Assembly (NCBI GenBank): GCA_947632175.1
Contig: CANROC010000002.1
Span: forward strand, 62,001-126,000
Source of the DNA: an uncultured Oscillospiraceae bacterium
Lineage (GTDB): Bacteria > Bacillota > Clostridia > Oscillospirales > Oscillospiraceae
Direction of reading: 5' to 3'
DNA length: 64,000 nucleotides
The notes beneath the pieces are model-generated. The model had not been told where the DNA came from. It ran no database searches and saw nothing but the letters and a program-made list of their open reading frames with translations. Each line of letters starts with the position of its first letter. The stretch's first letter is position 1. The translations under genes and the position numbers were made by a program. Shown here piece by piece: positions 51,875-59,947 of the stretch.

Positions 51875-53632
51875 TCAGCCCTCGCCGCCGCTGGCGGTTT
51901 TCTGGGTAATGCGGAAGATGACGAACTCGGCGGGCTTCACGGGAGCGATACCGATCTGGCAGATGAGGCGGCCGTTGTCGATGTCGTCCTGGGTCATGGT
52001 GGTGGGGCCGCACTCCACGAAGAACGCCTCGGAGGGGCTGGTGCCCATGAGGGCGCCGTCACGCCAGCAGGTAGCCAGGAACGCCTCGATGGTGCGGGTC
52101 ACCCGTCCCCAGAGGACCTGGGAGTTGGGCTCGAACACGACCCAGTTGGTGTTGGCCTTGATGGATTCCTCGATGTAGATGAAGAGCCTGCGGACGTTCA
52201 GATACTTCCAGAGGCCGTTGGAGCTGATGGTGCGGGCGCCCCAGACGCGGATGCCGCGGCCGGTGAAAGCCCGGATCAGGTTCACGCCCATGGGGTTGAG
52301 GATGTCCTGCTCGCCTTCGTTATAGGCGCAGCTCAGGCCCGTGCAGCCGGTGACGATCTCGTTGGCGGGCGCCTTGTGGACGCCGCGGCTGCTGTCGGTC
52401 CGGGCATAGATGCCGGCCATGGCGCCGGAGGGCGGGAAATAGGCGGTGCGCTTGGCGCCGGCGTCGTACATCTCCAGCCACGGATGATACATGGCGGCAT
52501 AGGTGGAGTCGTACATGTCGCGGAAGTTGGCTACATCGTTGGTCTTCTTCAGATCGATGGGCACGTCCAGGATGGCGAAGCAGCTCTTCTTGTTCTCGCA
52601 GAAGCCGATGAGCGCGGACTGGACCTCCGGGGCGGTGATGCCGGGGATGGCCATGACGGAGACGCTGTTGTTCTCCAGGAACGCCTGGAGGCCGGTGCGC
52701 TTGCCCGGGCCGTCGTCCTTGCCCAGGAACGCGTCGGGCGTGACGGTGAGGACCGTGCCGTTGGAGCCGCCCGCCAGAGTGAGCACCAGGGCGTCCTTCG
52801 CGCCGCCGCACTGCTCAAAGGGCACCAGGGACGCCTTGGGAGCCGGGATCTCTTTCCCGTCCTTGTCCTTGGCGGGAGCGGCGGGCTTGGCGGGAGCGTT
52901 GACCTCCACCCGGATGAGCTCGCTGCGCTCGGTGCGGGTGACGGCGTTGTTCAGAGCTCCGGGCTTGAGGGAAAGGCCCTCATAGGCCTCCACCGTGTCG
53001 CCCAGGCGGGCGGTGATGGAGATCTCCAGAGTCTTGATGTACTTGGCCGTGCCGACCTTGGTGTCGGCCACGTCCAGGGTGCAGGGAGCGTCCAGCGTGA
53101 TGACCTTGTCAAGGGCGCCCTTGACGGTGGCGTAGGCCGTGTTCTTGCCGTCGAAGAGCTCCACCACGTCGCCGGGGTTGAAGCCGTCGGCGTTCTTCAG
53201 GGTGAGGTCCGCTCCGTTGACGGCCATGACCTGGGTCTTGGCCTTGTTGGCGGGGGCGACGGTGACACGCATGTCCTCCGCCCACGCGCCGGGGTTGGCC
53301 GCGGTGATCTTCAGAACACCGGTGACGATGGAAGCCGCCTTCGCATCGCCGGGGACAGCGCGCATGATGTAGGCCCGGGACCCGCCGTTAGCGAAGAACT
53401 GCTCCACCGCGTAGGGGAGGAACCTGTTCCCGCCGTAGCTGGCCTCGCTGAGGTAGCCGCCATACATACGCTTGTAGTCTGCAAAGCTGGTTACCAGCTG
53501 AGGCTGGCCTACCACCGGCCCCCGCTCCGCCAGACCGATGAATCCGGCAGTGCTGGTGCTCACGCCTTGCATGGGTGTCGCGCCGGAATCGTATTCCTCA
53601 ACGTAAACACCCGGGGAAAGATACTCTGCCAT
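51875..53632 (-). CDS. Contractile tail sheath protein (Afp2-4/Pvc2-4-like)
   Basis: This 585-residue protein has a sheath N-terminus (YLSPGVYVEEYDSGATPMQGVSTSTAGFIG) and the conserved C-terminal polymerisation domain (RGIRVWGARTIS, YLNVRRLFIYIEESI, QIGIAPVKPAEFVIFRITQ). The middle (about 120-290) is an inserted, variable domain. Only one sheath gene is present, in contrast with the three of Afp/PVC, so the sheath is likely homopolymeric. Its leader has an unusual hairpin between the ribosome site and the ATG. Confidence 0.95.
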   Translation of the reverse strand: MAEYLSPGVYVEEYDSGATPMQGVSTSTAGFIGLAERGPVVGQPQLVTSFADYKRMYGGYLSEASYGGNRFLPYAVEQFFANGGSRAYIMRAVPGDAKAASIVTGVLKITAANPGAWAEDMRVTVAPANKAKTQVMAVNGADLTLKNADGFNPGDVVELFDGKNTAYATVKGALDKVITLDAPCTLDVADTKVGTAKYIKTLEISITARLGDTVEAYEGLSLKPGALNNAVTRTERSELIRVEVNAPAKPAAPAKDKDGKEIPAPKASLVPFEQCGGAKDALVLTLAGGSNGTVLTVTPDAFLGKDDGPGKRTGLQAFLENNSVSVMAIPGITAPEVQSALIGFCENKKSCFAILDVPIDLKKTNDVANFRDMYDSTYAAMYHPWLEMYDAGAKRTAYFPPSGAMAGIYARTDSSRGVHKAPANEIVTGCTGLSCAYNEGEQDILNPMGVNLIRAFTGRGIRVWGARTISSNGLWKYLNVRRLFIYIEESIKANTNWVVFEPNSQVLWGRVTRTIEAFLATCWRDGALMGTSPSEAFFVECGPTTMTQDDIDNGRLICQIGIAPVKPAEFVIFRITQKTASGGEG

Positions 53633-53684
53633 GTTGTTGTTGCTTCACGCCGTGCACGTTTTAAGGCGTGAAGCGCCCTCCTTT
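53633..53684 (-). promoter_or_regulatory. Sheath mRNA leader: Shine-Dalgarno separated from ATG by a 10-bp hairpin
   Basis: AAAGGAGGG (53684-53676) lies about 44 nt before the ATG. Between them GCTTCACGCC and GGCGTGAAGC (53674-53665 and 53651-53642) form a perfect 10-bp stem, followed by AACAACAAC. Folding of the stem would bring the ribosome site to about 10 nt from the ATG. No closer ribosome site exists. Confidence 0.6.
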
Positions 53685-53743
53685 CTGCCACTGAATTTTG
53701 TATGATCCGGTTGCCTATCTCCAAAAACGTGTTTTCGCACGCA

Positions 53744-54136
53744 TTATGGACAAAACTGATCCCAAAACCAAACCATCACGGACGAACCGTACTCGATGGC
53801 CCGGCACAGCCTCTCCCTGGCCTCCACCAGCTCCGTGAGCTCATCGCCCGTCCGGTAGACGGCGTGGTCTTCTCTCAGGAAGAAGCTTCCTCTGATAAGG
53901 CGGCTGTTCACCGCGCTGCATATGCGCAGGGCCCCGGCCTCGTCTGTGAGGCGCGCGGGATGGATGAAGTAGAAAAGCGCCCTCGGGCCCTCGCATTCGC
54001 ACACCGTCTGCCACTTGCACCCGGAGGCCGTCAGCACAAAGCTGAACCTGCCGCCCTCCCGGCGGTGGTCAACGCCGGTGTCCTCCAAAAGGGCCTGGAG
54101 CTCCGCCGCGGCGTCGATGGTAAGGTCAAGCTCCAT
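53744..54136 (-). CDS. YbjN/CesT-like putative chaperone
   Basis: This 130-residue protein is acidic and compact. Its pattern (GRFSFVLTASGCKWQTVCECE, LFYFIHPARL, ICSAVNSRLIRGSFFLREDH, VEARERLCRAI) resembles the YbjN / type III secretion chaperone-like fold, which handles effectors. It lies just ahead of the sheath gene and overlaps the stop of the disordered 133-residue gene. A cargo-chaperone role is plausible but rests on fold resemblance. Confidence 0.6.
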   Translation of the reverse strand: MELDLTIDAAAELQALLEDTGVDHRREGGRFSFVLTASGCKWQTVCECEGPRALFYFIHPARLTDEAGALRICSAVNSRLIRGSFFLREDHAVYRTGDELTELVEARERLCRAIEYGSSVMVWFWDQFCP

Positions 54137-54139
54137 GCG

Positions 54140-54541
54140 TCATCCTCCGTAGGCAAAGGCTCCGGCGGCGGCGGGCGTCATGGGCCCCACGGCCGCGTCG
54201 GGACCTGGCGCGTCGGTGAGCGCCGGTACGTCCACGTCGGCCTCAAAGGGCTCGGTCATCGGCGGAGTCCCCGGCTCAAAGCCGTGGAGCTCCGGCTCCG
54301 GGGTCTGCCCGGCGATGAGCTCCGCCATGGCGCTGTTGCCGATGGTCCCGGCCAGCTCCTCAAGGTCCGCCGGCGGCAGGTCCATCGACGCCGTTCCCGT
54401 CAGGAGGAGCCGTCCCATCAGGGACGCCCTCATAAGGGTCTGCGTCTCCGGCGTAGTCGAGGCCGTCTCCTGCTTCCGGGTCGAGCGGGTCGAACTCTGG
54501 TCCTTCTGGTTCTGATTGGTCTGATTCAAATAGGATGCCAC
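54140..54541 (-). CDS. Small disordered protein with IGNSAM motif, out-of-frame overlap with upstream gene
   Basis: This 133-residue protein is low in complexity apart from a central helix LEELAGTIGNSAMAELI, which resembles the LQRxIGNxAVxxLL motif frequent in DUF4157-linked eCIS proteins. It starts at GTG 54541 with GGAGG 6 nt upstream, inside the preceding gene: 182 nt are read in both frames. The acidic Pro-rich tail suggests an adaptor. Function unknown. Confidence 0.65.
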   Translation of the reverse strand: MASYLNQTNQNQKDQSSTRSTRKQETASTTPETQTLMRASLMGRLLLTGTASMDLPPADLEELAGTIGNSAMAELIAGQTPEPELHGFEPGTPPMTEPFEADVDVPALTDAPGPDAAVGPMTPAAAGAFAYGG

Positions 54542-55619
54542 CGCGGTCCTCCGTTCCGTTCCCTCCCGGTCCGCCGTCCTCCGGCGGGGATTCGGCCCCG
54601 AAAAACTCCTCGAGCGCCTCCGTCAGGGACTGAACGAAGCCCGGCTCCTCAAATTCCGTCAGCGCCTCGTTGGCCCTGTCGGACAGGAATCGCAATTTGT
54701 TCATGAACTCGGTCCGCATCCGCGCCTTCTTGTCGATGAGCGCGTGGGTCCGGTTGACGGCGTTTTGCAGGATGCCCCTCTCGTCCGGCCCGAGGCCCCC
54801 GTCCTTCAGCCTGGCGTAATAATCGTCCAGCTGCTGTTTTTCGGCGCCGTCGTCCAAAAAGGGATACATCCGCCGCATGGTATCGGCCCCGTAGAAGCCC
54901 GCCTCCGTCTTGCCCAGGCGTCCGTCCACCAGGTCCTGCATATCCTCCACGGTGCGCCTGGCGTCCCGGAGGGTATCCACCACGATGCCCACGGCGCTGT
55001 CCACGAAGGTCCTGTTGAAGGCCACCTTGTCCGGGTTGTGTCCCGGCACGTTCCGCACCTGGGAGGCGTGGTCGAAGAGCTTACGTTGCTGTTCACGTCT
55101 GGGCTGGGATTGGCCGATGGTCTTTTTGAGGCAGGAGAAGAGCATCATCCGCCCGGTGCCCCGCAGGACCGCGCCGGACATGGTGCCGCGCTGGAAGGCC
55201 GTCTCGGAAAAGCGCCGGAGCATCCCCTGATCCTCGGGATTTTTCATCTCGTAAAAGGACCGGGCGGACATGGGATCCGGCAGTTCCTCCTGCCCCATGC
55301 CCATGGCCGTCTTCTGACCCGGGCGGGCGTCCTTCTGGAGGACGTCCTGCTCCCCGCCCTCCGGGGTCTGCTCCTTTGTCTGCTCCTCCGTCTGCTCCTC
55401 GCCGGCGGGAAGCTGTCCCTCTCCGGCCCTGCCGGCCATATGGCGGCGTCCCATGGCGTCGAAGTTCATCTGGAAGCTCTCGGTGACGTGGTAAAGGGGG
55501 TCCCTGTACTGGAATTGTTCGGCGCCCGCGGCCAGGGCGATGTTTTGCCGTACCGCGTGCTCCAGCGGGGCCTTTTCGGCGGGCAGGGGCTTGGGGCGCT
55601 TGATCTGGATCCGGCTCAT
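54360..55619 (-). CDS. eCIS-operon protein of unknown function
   Basis: This 419-residue protein has no membrane segment. The N-terminal part is basic, residues 65-130 are Gln/Glu/Pro-rich, the central part (about 130-330) is helical and charged (MSGAVLRGTGRMMLFSCLKK; LVDGRLGKTEAGFYG; DRANEALTEFEEPG), and the C-terminal 80 residues are acidic and disordered. The start overlaps the receiver gene by 4 nt. It could be cargo, an adaptor or an assembly factor; no family was recognised. Confidence 0.7.
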   Translation of the reverse strand: MSRIQIKRPKPLPAEKAPLEHAVRQNIALAAGAEQFQYRDPLYHVTESFQMNFDAMGRRHMAGRAGEGQLPAGEEQTEEQTKEQTPEGGEQDVLQKDARPGQKTAMGMGQEELPDPMSARSFYEMKNPEDQGMLRRFSETAFQRGTMSGAVLRGTGRMMLFSCLKKTIGQSQPRREQQRKLFDHASQVRNVPGHNPDKVAFNRTFVDSAVGIVVDTLRDARRTVEDMQDLVDGRLGKTEAGFYGADTMRRMYPFLDDGAEKQQLDDYYARLKDGGLGPDERGILQNAVNRTHALIDKKARMRTEFMNKLRFLSDRANEALTEFEEPGFVQSLTEALEEFFGAESPPEDGGPGGNGTEDRGGILFESDQSEPEGPEFDPLDPEAGDGLDYAGDADPYEGVPDGTAPPDGNGVDGPAAGGP

Positions 55620-55975
55620 CGCTCGCGCACGATCAGGGACATGCTCCTCGCCACCTTTCCGAAGGTCAGGGGCCGCAGGAGAAAGTCCGTGCAGTGGATG
55701 CGCACGCTCCTCACGGCAAATTCCTCGGTGTCGTCCACCAGGACGATCCGGCAGGCGGCGTTCCGCTCTCTCAGGCGTCTGGCCGCCATAAAGCCCGGTT
55801 CTCCGCCCATGGCGATGAAAGCCGCGTCGAAGCCGGCGTCCGAAGCCTCCAGCTCCGCAAGGCCGCCGAAGCGCTCGCAGGAATGGGTAAAGCCGTAAAG
55901 CTGACAGTATTGCCCGATCCAGGCCTCCAACGAGGAGCCCCTGTCCCGGGAGCCGTCACAGACCGCAATCCTCAT
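55616..55975 (-). CDS. Receiver-like protein lacking the phosphoacceptor Asp and any output domain
   Basis: This 119-residue protein is similar to the receivers of the LytTR regulators in this window (IAVCDGSRD; AARRLRERNAACRIVLVDDTEEFAVRS; FLLRPLTFGKV). The usual phosphoacceptor strand LFLDI reads AFIAMGG and the conserved KP Lys is Arg, so it should not be phosphorylated. No LytTR domain follows. It is the first gene of the eCIS operon and may be a constitutive protein-protein switch. Confidence 0.78.
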   Translation of the reverse strand: MRIAVCDGSRDRGSSLEAWIGQYCQLYGFTHSCERFGGLAELEASDAGFDAAFIAMGGEPGFMAARRLRERNAACRIVLVDDTEEFAVRSVRIHCTDFLLRPLTFGKVARSMSLIVRER

Positions 55976-56020
55976 CGCGCATCCCCCATATCCTCACATA
56001 CCGCGCGTCCCATCACCTTA

Positions 56021-56026
56021 AGTATA
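56021..56026 (-). promoter_or_regulatory. Candidate -10 box ahead of the eCIS operon
   Basis: TATACT on the minus strand lies about 45 bp before the receiver gene. A TTGAAA sits 22 bp further upstream, too far for a standard -35, so activation may be needed. The 194-bp gap 55976-56169 shows nothing else. Confidence 0.3.
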
Positions 56027-56169
56027 CCCTACACCAAAATGCCTCTCTTTTCAAGCAATCCGACGTGAACGGTCCGATTCGTACCTGAACGGGAGAAATG
56101 GCGCGGCCTCACAGATCTGAGACATGGTGCTGTATTCCCTTTTTTCGGCAGCCTTGCGGGGCTTCTCTT

Positions 56170-57351
56170 TCATACCCACCAAAGGAACGGATCATCGAGT
56201 TTATCCCGCAGACGATCGGCGTCCGTCCCTGCCCTGCGGGACTTCCGATATTCCTTTCGGAGCTTTCGCTGTTCACTGGTGGAATAGAACTGATGTCGGC
56301 GCGATTCTTTGTTCGCGTTGTTGGCCGTCAGGCTGCGATTCGCCGCCTTCCGGTCACTGGCGAAGTTACTGGCCGCGCGCTCGTATTTCATCATGTCCCA
56401 GCCGCCCATCAGGTCCATAAAGAAGCCGCTGTTGATGCCTCTGATCGCGTTTCTTTGTCTTTCCTGCGATCCCGACTCGCCGTAAGCCGCCGCGCGTTCC
56501 TTAAAGTCCTCGCTGTTCAGAGCGTTCGACGTTCTGGTCATCTGCTTGGCCGCTCTGCGCACATCCTTCTTGACATACTTGTCGAACTTCTTCTGATTGC
56601 CGCCCATGAGGAGCTGCAGGAACTGCTCCTGCTCCTCGGGGTCCGTCATCATGGCAAATCTTTGATCGATATAGGAGCCGTAGCCTCGTTTCTTCAGCGG
56701 CTTTATAATGTCCTCATAATTCCCCCCGCGATCCGAAAGGGCGCTGCCCAGCATGTCTCTGGCATCTTTATCGCGTATTTCTTTCACGTCTCCCTGTTCG
56801 AGCGCCTCCGTTGCGATCTCTTTCTTCTTCTTGGCCTGCATGGGGCCGGAAGCGCCCACGGCGGAGCTTGTGCCGATGGGGGTCACGGGGCCGGAATAGA
56901 CGCTCTCCCCCTGGGCCGCCAGCATCCCCTGGCGGTCGGCCTGGGCCTCCAGGCCCGCGTTTGCCAGAAAGCCGTGGCCCGCGCTCTCGCCTCTCGCCTG
57001 GCTCACCACATGGGAAAGCTCATGGCCCAAAAGCGCCTGGCCCGCGGTACTGGCAAGATCCAGCCTGCCGGGGGCAAAGGCGATGTTCCGCCCCTGGGTC
57101 ATGGCCTCGGCTCCCGCGTCCTCCACCGTCTGGCTCTCAAAGAGCTTTACATTGGAGAAGTCCGCCCCGAAGGAAGCCTCCATCTTCTCCCGGACGGCCT
57201 CGGGCAGGTCCACCCGGCGGCCCAGCTGCTCGGCCGTGGGCCGCGCTCCCGCCGCCAGCTCCCCTATGGACGGGCCGGGGATGTCGCTTTGCGATTTGCC
57301 TGCTGCCGGGGCCTTCCCGCCCTTGCGGCGGGCCTCATAGATCTGTGTCAT
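56170..57351 (-). CDS. DUF4157 eCIS-type effector 1 (variable charged helical C-terminus)
   Basis: This 393-residue protein has an N-terminal ~175-residue module nearly identical to its three upstream neighbours: SIGELAAGARPTAEQLGRRVDLPEAVREKM, FGADFSNVKLFES, zinc motif HELSHVVSQ, LEAQADRQGM, ending GPMQAKK. The C-terminal ~215 residues are a unique Lys/Arg-rich helical domain of unknown activity ending in FLWWV. The start at 57351 overlaps the previous stop (ATGA) and has GGGAG upstream; the frame is open further upstream but unlike the family. Confidence 0.85.
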   Translation of the reverse strand: MTQIYEARRKGGKAPAAGKSQSDIPGPSIGELAAGARPTAEQLGRRVDLPEAVREKMEASFGADFSNVKLFESQTVEDAGAEAMTQGRNIAFAPGRLDLASTAGQALLGHELSHVVSQARGESAGHGFLANAGLEAQADRQGMLAAQGESVYSGPVTPIGTSSAVGASGPMQAKKKKEIATEALEQGDVKEIRDKDARDMLGSALSDRGGNYEDIIKPLKKRGYGSYIDQRFAMMTDPEEQEQFLQLLMGGNQKKFDKYVKKDVRRAAKQMTRTSNALNSEDFKERAAAYGESGSQERQRNAIRGINSGFFMDLMGGWDMMKYERAASNFASDRKAANRSLTANNANKESRRHQFYSTSEQRKLRKEYRKSRRAGTDADRLRDKLDDPFLWWV

Positions 57352-58661
57352 GCGTTTCCACTCCCTCTGCTCCTGCCGTATTGGAGATTCCGTCCGGCCT
57401 TGCGCATCCTCCGGTATCCCGCGCCAGCCGATTCGTATAGGTTCTTCCCCTCCGCGTAATCGTTGGGGGAACCGGTGCCCATCAGCTTCAGACCCTGGGC
57501 CATGGTGCTGGCGGACCACAGGTCCTTGCTGTAGGGGTTGGCCATGAAATTGTCCAGCTCCTCCTGGGTCAGCCGTCCCTCGCCCACCAGCTTGCTCATG
57601 TCGAAGCCGTCGCTTCTGATGAGATCGCGGATGTGGCCGTGGTGGGCGCCGACCACCCCGTCTCTGGCGTAAGTTCCCAACACGGTGCGGTCGTCATCGG
57701 ACAGGGCGTCGTCCGACTGGGCGGTGCCGTATTTCTTGATATCGTCCACCAGGAAGCCGATGGCCTGGTCCTCGTCCCCGCCCTCGCTGAAGGCCTCCAG
57801 CATCTGTTGCCGCTCGTCCTCGTTCCTGTTGATCATGCTGGTCTGCATATACCGGCCGATGCGGAGCGCGTCGTACTTGGTCTTGACCGTGCCGCCGTAT
57901 GTCCCGCCGGCCTCGCCCTTGCCGTCCATGTACGTCTGCACGGCGTCGTCGTAGAGGGTCTTCCCGGCGGCCAGCCGCCCGTTCACCTCATCCAGGACCT
58001 CCGTCGCCCAGCGCGACTTCTTGAGGCGGTCCCGCCGCTTATCCAGGTACTCCTTCTTGACGCGGCTGCGCCGGATGGGGTGCATGTAGCCCGGCAGGGT
58101 CTTCCCCTCCAGGGCGGCCTCCTTCTCGGCGTTGACGGTGTCGGGCTTCTTGGCCTGCATAGGGCCTGAGACAGGGGCGGCGGAGCTGGCTCCTATGGGG
58201 GTCACAGGCCCCTCATAGGCGCTTCCTCCCTGTGCCGCAAGCATGCCCTGACGGTCTGCCTGGGCCTCCATATGGGGGTCATTCAGAAAGCCCCGCCCCG
58301 CGCTTTCGCCTCTGGCCTGGCTCACCACGTGGGAAAGCTCATGGCCCAAAAGGGCCTGCCCCGCCGTGCTCGTCAGGTCCAGCCTTCCGGGGGCGAAGGC
58401 CACGTTCTGTCCCTGGGTCATGGCCTCGGCTCCCGCGTCCGCCACGGTCTGGCTCTCGTAGAGCTTTACATTGGAGAAGTCCGCCCCGAAGGAGGCCTCC
58501 ATCTTTTCCCGGACGGCCTCCGGCAGGTCCACACGGTGGCCCATCTGCTCGGCGCTGGGCCGTGCCCCGGCGGCAAGCTCGCCGATCCCCGGCCCTTTCG
58601 CGGGGCGGGCGGTTTTGGCGGCGTTCCCGGTATGCTCCCTACGCGCGTAAGTATATGACAT
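57348..58661 (-). CDS. DUF4157 eCIS-type effector 2
   Basis: This 437-residue protein has the shared N-terminal module (IGELAAGARPSAEQMGHRV, HELSHVVSQ, MEAQADRQGM, GPMQAKK), but its first ~20 residues (MSYTYARREHTG) differ from the MTQIYEARRKGG start of effectors 1 and 3. The C-terminal ~260 residues are a different domain (GYMHPIRRSRVKKEYLDKRR; VGAHHGHIRDLI), unrelated by eye to the other effectors. It ends YGRSRGSGNA. Start 58661 has GGAAAGG upstream. Confidence 0.85.
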   Translation of the reverse strand: MSYTYARREHTGNAAKTARPAKGPGIGELAAGARPSAEQMGHRVDLPEAVREKMEASFGADFSNVKLYESQTVADAGAEAMTQGQNVAFAPGRLDLTSTAGQALLGHELSHVVSQARGESAGRGFLNDPHMEAQADRQGMLAAQGGSAYEGPVTPIGASSAAPVSGPMQAKKPDTVNAEKEAALEGKTLPGYMHPIRRSRVKKEYLDKRRDRLKKSRWATEVLDEVNGRLAAGKTLYDDAVQTYMDGKGEAGGTYGGTVKTKYDALRIGRYMQTSMINRNEDERQQMLEAFSEGGDEDQAIGFLVDDIKKYGTAQSDDALSDDDRTVLGTYARDGVVGAHHGHIRDLIRSDGFDMSKLVGEGRLTQEELDNFMANPYSKDLWSASTMAQGLKLMGTGSPNDYAEGKNLYESAGAGYRRMRKAGRNLQYGRSRGSGNA

Positions 58662-58718
58662 GGCGCGCTTCCTTTCCTGTATGTTCAAGGTGTCCGGCGC
58701 GGGCCCGCTGCCGCGCCC

Positions 58719-59765
58719 TCACTTGATCCCCCGCCTTTTCCACTCTTTTTGAAGCTGATGGACGCTGGAGAAGCCCTCCAGCATGCTCCGGTCGTAGGCC
58801 GACATGATATCCTCCGGGTGGTCCTCCTGATACCGCCTCCGGGCCTCCTCGTTGGAGTAGATCCGGTCCTCTCCCCCGCGGACGCCCCCGACGGACAGGC
58901 CCAGGCCTCCCTCGTCCTCCCGGAGATGCTGTGAGGCGGCGCCCTCCAGGAGCTTATCGAAGGACCATGTCCTTTCGGGCTTATCCGCGTCGCTGTCGGG
59001 GATGCTGTTGTTGTAGGCGTTCCATCTGTTTTGGTACGCGCCGGCAAGATCCCCGTCGTTTTCCGTGGCCATGTTGGAAAACGTGGCGCTGTTGTAGACC
59101 GCCCCCTGCCTGTTGGAGCTGTTGAGGCGTCTGGAATCCTCCTGTCTGGCCTTGGCGTCCCGGATCCTGCCCGTCAGGTCCCCGCCCTTGCCGAACTCCA
59201 CCTTCCTGTTCTCCGTGGCCGCAGCGATGTCCTTGTCGATCTTGATGGCCTGCATAGGGCCTGAGACAGGGGCGGCGGAGCTGGCTCCTATGGGGGTCAC
59301 AGACCCCTCATAGGCCCTTCCTCCCTGTGCCGCAAGCATGCCCTGACGGTCTGCCTGGGCCTCCAGACGGGGGTCGTTCAGAAAGCCCCGCCCCGCGCTC
59401 TCGCCTCTGGCCTGGCTCACCACGTGGGAAAGCTCGTGGCCCAGCGCCGCTTGGCCGGCGGTGCTGACAAGGTCCAGCTGCCCCGGCGCGAAAGCGATGC
59501 TGTTCCCCCGGGTCATGGCCTTCGCCCCGGCCCGGGCGACGGTATCGGATTCATAGAGCCTGACGCTCGAGAAATCCGCCCCGAAAGCATTCTCCATCTT
59601 CTCCCGGACGGCCTCGGGCAGGTCCACCCGGCGGCCCATCTGCTCGGCGCTGGGCCGCGCTCCCGCCGCCAGCTCCCCTATGGACGGGCCGGGGATGTCG
59701 GTTTGCGATTTGCCTGCCGCCGGGGCCTTCCCGCCCTTGCGGCGGGCCTCATAGATCTGTGTCAT
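58719..59765 (-). CDS. DUF4157 eCIS-type effector 3
   Basis: This 348-residue protein has the shared module (HELSHVVSQ; LEAQADRQGM; ending GPMQAIK) and a unique ~165-residue C-terminal domain (SNMATENDGDLAGAYQNRWNA; HPEDIMSAYDRSMLEGFSSV). Its first ~30 codons and the DNA just upstream match effector 1 almost exactly, showing recent duplication including the upstream junction. Confidence 0.85.
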   Translation of the reverse strand: MTQIYEARRKGGKAPAAGKSQTDIPGPSIGELAAGARPSAEQMGRRVDLPEAVREKMENAFGADFSSVRLYESDTVARAGAKAMTRGNSIAFAPGQLDLVSTAGQAALGHELSHVVSQARGESAGRGFLNDPRLEAQADRQGMLAAQGGRAYEGSVTPIGASSAAPVSGPMQAIKIDKDIAAATENRKVEFGKGGDLTGRIRDAKARQEDSRRLNSSNRQGAVYNSATFSNMATENDGDLAGAYQNRWNAYNNSIPDSDADKPERTWSFDKLLEGAASQHLREDEGGLGLSVGGVRGGEDRIYSNEEARRRYQEDHPEDIMSAYDRSMLEGFSSVHQLQKEWKRRGIK

Positions 59766-59947
59766 GCGTTCCCACTTCCTCTGCTTCTGCCGTGGCGCAC
59801 GCCTCCCCCACGGCTCCCGTTCCGCGCTCCCCGCGGGGCCGCGGCGGTGTTCTTGTGACCCTTGGTGTGTTCCTGAAAAGCGTATCCGAAGCGTTTTTGG
59901 TCCCCGACAGTTCTCCGGTCATCCGAACCTTTTCCGGCGCGGCTCAC
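59762..59947 (-). pseudogene. Orphan effector C-terminal tail left by module exchange
   Basis: A short frame ends HGRSRGSGNA and its stop overlaps the start of effector 3 (ATGA), exactly as the tail YGRSRGSGNA of effector 2 overlaps effector 1. The rest of this frame has no N-terminal module and no ribosome site. It looks like the residue of an earlier effector displaced when a cassette was inserted. Confidence 0.5.

Noticed and set aside
41849-53632. Remnant P2/Mu-type prophage
   Set aside because: The ATPase, DUF4255, DUF4280, LysM hub and DUF6760 genes are typical of eCIS; no capsid, terminase, integrase or lysis genes occur.
41849-53632. Type VI secretion system
   Set aside because: No TssJLM membrane complex, ClpV or TssK-like genes; the sheath is a single eCIS-type protein and the ATPase is of the Afp15 type.
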